Shown here piece by piece: positions 57,501 to 64,000 of a stretch of DNA of 64,000 nt; the first letter of the stretch is position 1; every line of letters starts with the position of its first letter. The stretch spans positions 48,477-112,476 of the forward strand of contig JAJYBB010000008.1 of assembly GCA_021779195.1 (NCBI GenBank). The letters are read 5' to 3'. Source of the DNA: Bacteroidota bacterium (GTDB taxonomy: Bacteria; Bacteroidota; Bacteroidia; Bacteroidales; Paludibacteraceae). The translations under genes and the position numbers were made by a program. Below the pieces are notes generated by a model. It saw only the letters and a list, made by a program, of their open reading frames with translations, was not told where the DNA came from and searched no databases.

Positions 57501-57929
57501 TTTTTTAATTTCCGCTATGGAAATAAAATTATAAATGCTGCGCGTATGTATGCTGAAAATATGTATTCTACAAATAATCAGAGTATTGCCGTTAACTGGC
57601 GTTGGCGGAAAGATGGAGATGTAACCGTGATTCCTCGGGCTTTGTACAATTATGGATATAACTGGCTGGGTAGCGACCGATATGTGGAAGATGGTTCGTT
57701 CTTACGGCTTAAATACCTTACGTTCAATTATGCATTTCCAAAGAAAATGATGAAATCACTCAAAATTGACAGAGTAAATCTTTACCTCACAATGACGAAT
57801 CTTTTTGTACTGACAAAATATACCGGGGTAGATCCAGAAGTTGGATACGGTTCGTTAGGGATTACCGAAGATTGGGGACAAACCCCGAGAGCAAAGGAAC
57901 TGACCTTGGGATTAACTGTAGGATTGTAA
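54600..57929 (+). CDS. susC: SusC-family TonB-dependent receptor
   Basis: A 1109-residue outer-membrane importer. The signal peptide ends at SEGQ, followed by a carboxypeptidase-regulatory-like domain (about 28-110), a plug with ALQGRIAGLDIVSNSGDPGSG and the SusC hallmark RIRGASSINGNSQPLIVLNG (about 180-200), DDIQEISVLKDAAASAIWGSKG near 235-255, and a barrel to a C-terminal LGLTVGL end. It is 15 nt after the fasciclin gene and 7 nt before susD. The substrate is predicted as an arabinan-type oligosaccharide from the neighbours. Confidence 0.95.
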   Translation: MKRNIIIALLFYFLLIPFLSEGQNAGNVIIVQGTVSSKADGALIGVNVAEIDKNNRLITGTKTDINGHYIIKVKNPANVLSFSYIGYVKQTHKINPSHNMDVTLVDNTQTLSDVVITVAKKHSEGGFSIPQREIASAIQTIDMKDMEGLQVSSVDEALQGRIAGLDIVSNSGDPGSGTSMRIRGASSINGNSQPLIVLNGVPYDMQVDQSFDYANSNQEQYANLLSINPDDIQEISVLKDAAASAIWGSKGASGVIMITTKKGYTGPTKVEYSYRFTGTVQPQGMKMLNGDDYTMLMKQEFFNPAQDQNAGNFNEYNYNKSFTEYENYNNNTDWVKEVTQVGDINDHYLTFSGGGERATYRISGGFMNQNGTIIGQKYSRLSTRAYLDYRVSDRLKFTTELSYSYSNNDRNYVFDFTSGSTPGYGDSPNEDLSILSIAYKKMPNLSVYKQDANGNNTSQFYNILPSSALNWDQKYLVNPVALALNATNNVKNYRILPTFRLQYDFLDPNIETLRYNMYVSFDINNDKTFKFLPSSVTNFDWASNKYNRSESGDNEALTIQTDNNISWIPKFDDKDQNLLLYASFQTTEGSSTYQGVTSYSTPSESAVDASNPGYLYGVYTNRSQWRSLGILARAHYSYKSRYIISATLRRDGSTKFGNGYKWGNFPGISLKWIMSDEPFMKSTKKWLSMLAFRPGWGIAGNQPNYEYLHYSRYGDFGRYVDMNAQVPVSLQLNNLRWETTSSFNYGADLGFFDDKIQMDLNLYHKTTKDMLFANVAIPNSSGFTSVSYTNAGTMNNDGWEINLYANKLFQTRDFSMDFRFNISNSVNTIIKLDNNIMSGYNSVYNYENGSYLTRIQAGNSFGSIYGFRYKGVYQYDKYIAGTQENAPVARNAQGNVVLDDKGQPVRMVFAYGKTNEYQFRGGDAKYEDINHDGNINELDIVYLGNSNPLFNGGFGPTFRYKNFSCTAFFNFRYGNKIINAARMYAENMYSTNNQSIAVNWRWRKDGDVTVIPRALYNYGYNWLGSDRYVEDGSFLRLKYLTFNYAFPKKMMKSLKIDRVNLYLTMTNLFVLTKYTGVDPEVGYGSLGITEDWGQTPRAKELTLGLTVGL

Positions 57930-57936
57930 AATACAA

Positions 57937-59502
57937 ATGAAAATGAAAATGAAAGAAATCAGAATATTTACCTTGTTGCTGACCGTTTTTAGCTTTATTG
58001 GCTGTTCTAATTGGTTAGATATCCGTCCTGAAAATCAAACAGTGTTGGAGGATTATTGGCAATCCGAATCGCAGGCAACGGCTGTATTAGCGTCCTGTTA
58101 TCGTGGACTGACAACTGATGACTGTATGCAGCGCATGTTGATTTGGGGGGAATTACGCTCCGATGATTTAGTGGAAGGTAACAGCGTTCCGTTGGATATG
58201 CAAAGAATATTGAATGTAAACATAACTCCTACAAATGTGTATGCTGATTGGGGCTCGTTTTATACGGTAATCAATTATTGTAATACATTTTTATATTATG
58301 CTCCGAAAGTGGTTAATGCCGACCAAAATTTTTCAGTAAGTAAGCTGCATACTCTTGAAGCAGAAGCTTTGACATTGAGGGCTTTGTCATATTTCTATTT
58401 GGTAAGAGCTTTTCAAGAAGTACCATTAGTGTTAAATCCAAGCATTAGTGATTCGCAAAATTATTATGTTGGAAAATCGAGTGAGCGCACAATTCTTGAC
58501 CAAATCATTGCTGATTTGTTAATTGCGCAACAATATGCACGAACAGATTATGGCAAAGGTGCTTATAACAAAGGCAGGATAACGCTTGATGCTGTGAACG
58601 CGTTACTTGCTGATGTATATTTATGGGATCAACAATATTCAAAATGTGTCGAAACAGCTGATAAGGTTTTGAGCGATAAATCGCTTGTATTGGTCAGTGG
58701 CGATAAAATGCTTACCGACGTGTTTTATACCGGAAATTCTACCGAAAGTATTTTTGAACTTCAGTTTGATAAGGATATTCAGGTCAATAATACAGTAAAT
58801 TATTTTTATGGATATGATGCGAATCCTTCGGGTGTACTTAGTTATCCTGTATTTTTAACCCGTAAAGGGGATTACAGTCCTTTTAATTATGCAGCCTCTG
58901 CGGTGAAAGAAAGTGAGAAAGATATTCGTGAAACCAATTTTTACGGAACGGCAACCAATGGCGTCGGTTATTCAATTTACAAATATGCATTGATTCAGTG
59001 CGTTGAAAATGCTGATCAGACTGTTACGCCTAAATATCGTTCTAGCGCAACAACAGTAAACTGGGTTGTCTATCGCCTTTCGGATGTGATACTTATGAAG
59101 GCAGAAGCACTTGTTCAACTTGACAGGAACGACGATGATTTGAGGAGTGCACTAAAACTTGTTAATCAAACTTATTTACGATCGAATATTACTGCCGATT
59201 CACTTCAATTTGTTAATTATGCAGATAAGGGAAGCATGGAAAAATTAGTGTTGCGCGAGCGTCAACGTGAGTTGATGTTTGAAGGAAAGCGCTGGTTTGA
59301 TCTAATGCGCCTTGCACGGCGAAAAAATGATGCAACTGCTATATTAGCCTATATCAGCCCAAAACTATCGGGAGATGCCATGAGTAAAAATAAAATGAGT
59401 GTAATGGATGGATTGTACATGCCGGTATTAAAATCACAGTTGGACATTAATCCTGCATTGACACAAAATCCTTATTATATGGATACCAATTCATCAAACT
59501 AA
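57937..59502 (+). CDS. susD: SusD/RagB-family surface glycan-binding lipoprotein
   Basis: A 521-residue lipoprotein partner of SusC. The lipobox is SFIGC (about residue 23), then the SusD opening NWLDIRPENQTVLEDYW. TPR-like helices follow (EAEALTLRALSYFYLVRAF), and the C-terminal SusD domain has RLSDVILMKAEALVQL and LRERQRELMFEGKRWFDLMRL. In-frame ATGs are at residues 1, 3 and 5; the first is used. It is followed 20 nt later by the next fasciclin gene. Confidence 0.95.
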   Translation: MKMKMKEIRIFTLLLTVFSFIGCSNWLDIRPENQTVLEDYWQSESQATAVLASCYRGLTTDDCMQRMLIWGELRSDDLVEGNSVPLDMQRILNVNITPTNVYADWGSFYTVINYCNTFLYYAPKVVNADQNFSVSKLHTLEAEALTLRALSYFYLVRAFQEVPLVLNPSISDSQNYYVGKSSERTILDQIIADLLIAQQYARTDYGKGAYNKGRITLDAVNALLADVYLWDQQYSKCVETADKVLSDKSLVLVSGDKMLTDVFYTGNSTESIFELQFDKDIQVNNTVNYFYGYDANPSGVLSYPVFLTRKGDYSPFNYAASAVKESEKDIRETNFYGTATNGVGYSIYKYALIQCVENADQTVTPKYRSSATTVNWVVYRLSDVILMKAEALVQLDRNDDDLRSALKLVNQTYLRSNITADSLQFVNYADKGSMEKLVLRERQRELMFEGKRWFDLMRLARRKNDATAILAYISPKLSGDAMSKNKMSVMDGLYMPVLKSQLDINPALTQNPYYMDTNSSN

Positions 59503-59522
59503 TTCGAAAATCTGTTATAGTC

Positions 59523-61415
59523 ATGAAAATATATAGAATTAAATTGCTTTTACATCATCCCGTGATATCATTTTTATTGATTATCATGTTGCTGGGTACC
59601 ATAATGCCTGCTTGTGTCGATCAACCTACAAATATCAACACATTTACAATGGAAATCATGGGAGATTATTTAGCCAATCGTCCCGATCAGTTTTCGGAGT
59701 TTAAAAGACTACTCGATACGACACAGGTGCTGGGTTTAATTGATACCTATGGAAAATATACCCTCTTTGCACCTACTAACGATGCCATGAAAAAATTTTA
59801 TGCTTTGAAGGGGAAAAAATCGTTGAATGATTTTACAGTCGATACGCTTAAAAAAATTGCTTATGATCATATTATCAAAGGATACGTGGTGAAAAGCGAT
59901 AATTTTATTGATGGATTAATGCCATATCTCACTATGAGCGACAGGTTTATTTCGACATCTTCTAAATCGGTCAACAATAGTTTAGTGTATTTTATCAATA
60001 ATAATTCAGCCATAACCACCAAAGATATTGAGGTTAGTAATGGAATTATTCATGTAATTAACCGCGTTATTGACCCTTCGGTTTTAAATATCTCACAAGC
60101 CATTAAGGCAAACAAAAGGTTTTCAATTTTCACGCAGGCACTTGTTGCTACGGGTATGATTGACAGCCTCTATGCTACAACCGACCAAAGTTACGATCCT
60201 AAAAATTATAGTTATATGGTAATTACTCCTTATGTGCAGGGTAGTGGGTCGGTCGACGAATTGCCTGTCTCGAAAAAGTATGGTTATACGGTACTGATGG
60301 AGAGCGATGATACATATAAGGCGAATAATATCAATAATCTTGACGATTTAAAAGCGTATGCTGCTTTGCATGTTTATAACGAAGATCCTACGGATGCAAG
60401 TGTTACCGATTTGACCGATCGTCGGAATAGCCTGAATAAATTCATCTCGTATCACATGATCAATAAAAAGCTTACCTATTCTAAGTTTATCGACGATTAC
60501 GATACACCTCACATGCTCAAAACCTATGATATGTACGAGTATATTGAAACAATGTGTCCCAATACTTTGATTGAAATTAAAAAAGAACGTGCTTCGGGTG
60601 AAACAAACTTGATCAATAAATCAACTCAGACAGGTGATGCAATTAGAATTATTGCAAAGGACTCAGATGCAGTGAATGGTGTATATCACGAAATTGATAA
60701 AATTTTGATTTATGATTATAAAGAAGCCGGCGAACTTTCGAGCAAAAGATTGCGTATGGATGCAGCTTCGTTTTTTCCCGAGCTTACTAATAACAATATG
60801 CGTTATTATGATCCTTCTAAACCGCGTTCATGGGTATTTCCACAAGGGTACATTAAAAGATTAACCTGTTCTGAGACCACACGCTTTTGTTATCTGAACG
60901 CTTATGGTGGATATCTCGATTATGAAGGCGACGAAGTGTATCTGAAAGGTATGTATGATTTTACTGTTGAAACTCCTCCGATTCCTGCCGGAACTTATGA
61001 AGTCCGTTTCAGTTACCAACCAACTGGCGGGCGTGGTGCCGCCCAATTGTATTGGGACGGTGTTCCATGCGGTATTCCGCTTGATTTGAGAATTTTGGCT
61101 AACGACCCGCTTATTGGATACATTGAACCAGGCACCGACCCAAGTGATCCTAACGGGTTTGAAAATGATAAAATGATGCGAAACCGTGGCTATATGAAAG
61201 GTCCGTGTACTTATCAGGATGTGTTGGGGGTATGGTATGGAAAAAAAATCGCTCGTCAAAGCAGTCAGTCTTTACGCAGAATCTTAGGAACATACACCTT
61301 TAAGAAAACGCAAACACATAAATTTAGCGTGAAAGCAGTTCGCGAAGGTCAGTTTATGATGGATTTTCTGGAATTTGTACCAGTGGAAATGATCGAAACT
61401 GAAGGCGTTGATTAA
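59523..61415 (+). CDS. Fasciclin-domain lipoprotein with C-terminal binding domain
   Basis: A 630-residue lipoprotein with the lipobox around IMPAC (about residue 37). FAS1 domain 1 (about 45-185) has YTLFAPTNDAMKKFY and GIIHVINRVIDP. A second FAS1-like part (about 190-400) has NKFISYHMINKKLTY and DAVNGVYHEIDKILI. Residues 420-630 form a beta-rich domain with PAGTYEVRFSYQPTG, resembling a galactose-binding or CBM-like fold of unknown specificity. It belongs to the susCD operon. I expect a surface glycan-binding protein. Confidence 0.85.
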   Translation: MKIYRIKLLLHHPVISFLLIIMLLGTIMPACVDQPTNINTFTMEIMGDYLANRPDQFSEFKRLLDTTQVLGLIDTYGKYTLFAPTNDAMKKFYALKGKKSLNDFTVDTLKKIAYDHIIKGYVVKSDNFIDGLMPYLTMSDRFISTSSKSVNNSLVYFINNNSAITTKDIEVSNGIIHVINRVIDPSVLNISQAIKANKRFSIFTQALVATGMIDSLYATTDQSYDPKNYSYMVITPYVQGSGSVDELPVSKKYGYTVLMESDDTYKANNINNLDDLKAYAALHVYNEDPTDASVTDLTDRRNSLNKFISYHMINKKLTYSKFIDDYDTPHMLKTYDMYEYIETMCPNTLIEIKKERASGETNLINKSTQTGDAIRIIAKDSDAVNGVYHEIDKILIYDYKEAGELSSKRLRMDAASFFPELTNNNMRYYDPSKPRSWVFPQGYIKRLTCSETTRFCYLNAYGGYLDYEGDEVYLKGMYDFTVETPPIPAGTYEVRFSYQPTGGRGAAQLYWDGVPCGIPLDLRILANDPLIGYIEPGTDPSDPNGFENDKMMRNRGYMKGPCTYQDVLGVWYGKKIARQSSQSLRRILGTYTFKKTQTHKFSVKAVREGQFMMDFLEFVPVEMIETEGVD

Positions 61416-61465
61416 TTATTTGAAATTGTCTCGATTCAAAATAAATTACTGAATAAATTTATCCC

Positions 61466-63061
61466 ATGAAAAAGAAGAAATTCAACTATATGTTTGTAGC
61501 AGTCGTGCTTACGTTAATTTCGTTCGTGTCCTGTAACGATAGTTGGGACAGCCACTACTACAATAATACGATACAGAATAAAAGCAGTTTGAATTTGTAT
61601 GCATATATGAAAACCCAACCTGAGTTAAGCACTTTTTGTCAAATGATAAAAATTGCGGGATTCGATTCAATTTTAACTAAACCACAAACTTACACGGTTT
61701 GGGCGCCCGTAAATACGGCTTTACAAAATATTAATCTGACTGATACATTGACTGTAACTGAGTTGGTTAAAAATCATATCAGCCGGTTTTCGTATCCGAC
61801 TTCCGGCTTAACTTCAAAAACGATTTACATGCTCGATAAGAAGTTTGTTACTTTTAAACGGACTGACAGTGGATTTGTTTTCGGGGGGAAATCGTTGATT
61901 CAGGCAAAATCCAATGTTGCTGCTTCAAATGGAATTTTGCATTTTATTGATGGTTATGTTCCCTATTTGACTAATATCTGGGAATTTATTGGCACAGCTC
62001 CAGGGTTGGATTCGTTAAGAGCATATTTATATTCACAAAGTGTGTATCAGTTCGACCCGAAAGCCAGTGTCGAAATCGGTACAAATGCTCACGGACAGTC
62101 CATTTATGATTCAATAATTACTTTTTCCAATCCGGTTTTATCTAAAATTGGTTACCTGCACGTGGAGGATAGTGTTTATACCGCATTATTGCCCGATAAT
62201 AAGGCTTGGACCTTGGCTTATAATCTGATAAAGTCAAACTATAAAACTTTGGGAGCAGGTGGTGCAATTACGCAGCGACTGAATACCCAATGGGCAATTG
62301 TAAAGAATCTGGTTTTTAGGAATCAAATTACCAATCCAACTAATTTTGATTCATTGACTTCGACGACAGGAAGTGTTTTTCATCAGCCTTCCTATTTGTT
62401 TGATGGCACTTCGCAATCCCAATTAAGTAATGGAATTGTGTATGTAACCGATTCGTTGCGGTTTAAAGCAGAGGATTCATATCAACAAAAAATTCAGGTT
62501 GAGGCTGAAAATTCAGATTATGGCAGAAGTTCGCTTTATGCAAATTTATATGTTCGTTCCAGTTTGGGCTCCAGCTTTGAAAACCAGGTGTCTCAAAAAA
62601 AATATTTGGTGGTTGAACCTACTACAGTTAGCAGTGTTCAACAAAACTACGCTGCTTTTCCAATTCCCAATACCCTTTCGGGTAAATACAGGGTGTATTG
62701 CGTATTTGTTCCTTCAAGTATTGTGTCGTCGACTGATGCACGGCAGTATAAAGTTAAATTTTATTTTTCATATCTTAATGCAGCCGGAAAACAAATTACC
62801 GATGGGGCAATCAGTGCAACCAATTCTATCGTTACAACACTTGGGTCGATTCCTGCCATCTTTACTACAAATGCTTCGCAAATTACGAAAATGTTTGTTA
62901 CCGAAATTACATTCCCTTACTGTAACTTATATGACGATACCAGTACAAGTGCAAGTATAACAACCAGATTAAGAGTTGAAAATGCTTCTAAAATTACAGA
63001 AACCGTAAAATTTGATCGTACATTGCGAATTGATTATATAATTCTGGAACCTGTTCCGTAA
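61466..63061 (+). CDS. Fasciclin-domain lipoprotein with C-terminal jelly-roll-like domain
   Basis: A 531-residue lipoprotein with lipobox SFVSC (about residue 24) followed by NDSWDSHY, a start often seen in fasciclin lipoproteins of this phylum. FAS1 repeat 1 (about 40-170) has TYTVWAPVNTALQN and GILHFIDGYVPY. The second (about 175-345) has YTALLPDNKAWTL and NGIVYVTDSL. Residues 350-531 are beta-rich, starting KIQVEAENSDYGR, like a carbohydrate-binding domain. It is 50 nt after the previous fasciclin gene. Its paralogy with the two others suggests duplication within the operon. Confidence 0.85.
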   Translation: MKKKKFNYMFVAVVLTLISFVSCNDSWDSHYYNNTIQNKSSLNLYAYMKTQPELSTFCQMIKIAGFDSILTKPQTYTVWAPVNTALQNINLTDTLTVTELVKNHISRFSYPTSGLTSKTIYMLDKKFVTFKRTDSGFVFGGKSLIQAKSNVAASNGILHFIDGYVPYLTNIWEFIGTAPGLDSLRAYLYSQSVYQFDPKASVEIGTNAHGQSIYDSIITFSNPVLSKIGYLHVEDSVYTALLPDNKAWTLAYNLIKSNYKTLGAGGAITQRLNTQWAIVKNLVFRNQITNPTNFDSLTSTTGSVFHQPSYLFDGTSQSQLSNGIVYVTDSLRFKAEDSYQQKIQVEAENSDYGRSSLYANLYVRSSLGSSFENQVSQKKYLVVEPTTVSSVQQNYAAFPIPNTLSGKYRVYCVFVPSSIVSSTDARQYKVKFYFSYLNAAGKQITDGAISATNSIVTTLGSIPAIFTTNASQITKMFVTEITFPYCNLYDDTSTSASITTRLRVENASKITETVKFDRTLRIDYIILEPVP

Positions 63062-63181
63062 ATTTTTATTTCTTGAACTGAAATTAAATAATATTTGAAA
63101 TAAATCCGGTTTAAAGCGGATGAGTTTCATCGCAATTGGCGATTAAAACTTTAAAGACTTTAAATAAATAATTATCTACTC

Positions 63182-64000
63182 ATGAAAATTGATAAATATA
63201 ATACTTTGAATAAGAACTGGATTCATTCCGGAATTAAATTTTTCAGCCTCTTATGCTTTGTAATATGCGTGTTGACAACACCATTTGTAAATGCACAAGG
63301 CGTACATTCGAAAATTATTGTCAAAGGAATAATTAGGGATGCACACACGAAGAAACCGGTTCCGGCAGCACAAATTACGATCTTAAACAGCACAAATACT
63401 ACTTCAACTGACGATAAAGGAGTTTTCAGTATCGAGATTCCATCGGCTGATGCTTTGTTACATGTCAGTGCCTACGATCACGGGGTTCGCGAGTTTCCGG
63501 TACAGGGAAAAGATTCAGTAGTTATTGATCTTTATCCTGATGTATTTAGCAATTATTATAAAATGATTGACAGTGAAAATGGTCTGATTCATAACTCATT
63601 GACTGTTAACTCTGTGGTTGGAATTGGTGAAATCAATCCCTCCCGGTCATTTACAGCCGACGAAGCACTTCAAACGGAAGCTGGTGGTGATGTTCGTGCA
63701 ATTTCGCGTTCTGCTCTTACAGGCGAAGGAGCCTCGTTGTTTATCCGAGGTCTTAATTCTTTGAATAGCAACGCTCAACCTCTATTCGTTGTTGATGGCG
63801 CGATTTGGAATAATATGTATGATGTTAATTCAATTCATCAAGGATTTTCGCTTAATCCGCTTTCTGATATAGATATTAACGATATTGAAAGTATAACTGT
63901 ATTGAAAGATGGGACTTCGCTCTATGGAAGCAAAGGCTCTAACGGAGTGATTTTGATTAAAACGAAACGCGGTTCGGAAATGGCAACCAAAATTAATCTG
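63182..64000 (+). CDS. SusC-like TonB-dependent receptor, truncated by window end
   Basis: The frame starts with ATG at 63182 and stays open for 273 codons to the window end. It has a signal peptide with VNAQG (about 39), a carboxypeptidase-regulatory-like domain (IIVKGIIRDAHTKKPVPA), and a plug with LFIRGLNSLNSNAQPLFVVDG and IESITVLKDGTSLYGSKGSNG. In place of the usual plug start there is a longer linker. It is the second SusC of the cluster, 120 nt after the last fasciclin gene, and a SusD partner probably lies outside. Confidence 0.85.
   Translation, partial: MKIDKYNTLNKNWIHSGIKFFSLLCFVICVLTTPFVNAQGVHSKIIVKGIIRDAHTKKPVPAAQITILNSTNTTSTDDKGVFSIEIPSADALLHVSAYDHGVREFPVQGKDSVVIDLYPDVFSNYYKMIDSENGLIHNSLTVNSVVGIGEINPSRSFTADEALQTEAGGDVRAISRSALTGEGASLFIRGLNSLNSNAQPLFVVDGAIWNNMYDVNSIHQGFSLNPLSDIDINDIESITVLKDGTSLYGSKGSNGVILIKTKRGSEMATKINL

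Noticed and set aside
60861..61259. 132-codon minus-strand frame in a fasciclin gene
   Set aside because: Shadow frame opposite a well-supported lipoprotein.
62499..62960. 153-codon plus-strand frame inside the last fasciclin gene
   Set aside because: Shifted frame within the coding sequence, no domain signal.

Overview
The window comes from an AT-rich genome of the phylum Bacteroidetes, most likely order Bacteroidales. The evidence is SusC/SusD pairs, a hybrid two-component system, type IX secretion C-terminal tails, promoter -7 elements of the form TAnnTTTG, weak Shine-Dalgarno sites, and a gyrB and KDO transferase typical of the phylum. No rRNA, tRNA, CRISPR array or insertion sequence was seen.

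Layout. Bases 1-9.8 kb are housekeeping and envelope genes: ExbB, ExbD and a membrane-anchored partner, gyrB, a LOG-family protein, then a nonulosonic-acid (KDN/sialic-type) block with a GH16-fold protein that has lost its catalytic residues, a NeuB-type synthase and a CMP-transferase/HAD phosphatase fusion, convergent with waaA. Bases 10-15.8 kb hold a radical SAM/SPASM protein followed by a SNF2 ATPase, then an ArgE-type M20 deacetylase and a secreted esterase. Bases 15.8-16.7 kb are mostly non-coding, with a strong terminator and decayed fragments.

Bases 16.7-39.3 kb form a phosphate island. On the minus strand lies a TonB-dependent receptor, a beta-helix lipoprotein and a secreted calcineurin-fold phosphoesterase. 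Divergent to it are ppk1 and ppx. Then come PPK2, CHAD and HD genes (polyphosphate metabolism and binding), a CrtI-like oxidoreductase, a coiled-coil protein, a glycosyltransferase with a PlcP-like phospholipase (membrane lipid remodelling), and, divergently, a porin with pstS-pstC-pstA-pstB, an unlisted 52-residue membrane protein and phoU. Reading the promoters shows 11-bp-period arrays of TGTAAY half-sites placed exactly 10 nt upstream of a TAnnTTTG-like -7 box at four promoters: plcP, two in tandem before the porin, and the TonB receptor. I read these as Pho boxes. They tie the uncharacterised receptor/lipoprotein/phosphoesterase set and the PlcP pair to phosphate starvation. This is the most interesting signal in the window.

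Bases 39.3-64 kb are an arabinan-type polysaccharide utilisation locus: a GH51 arabinofuranosidase, a 1430-residue hybrid sensor/AraC regulator, a small type IX cargo protein, a GH43 arabinanase-like enzyme, a LamG/carbohydrate-binding-like secreted protein, and a long operon of fasciclin lipoprotein, SusC, SusD, two more fasciclin lipoproteins and a second SusC cut by the window end. A direct-repeat motif near TGTCCACTTT with a 21-bp period precedes the transcription units and is a candidate operator of the hybrid regulator. All functions are inferred from motifs read by eye; no database search was run.
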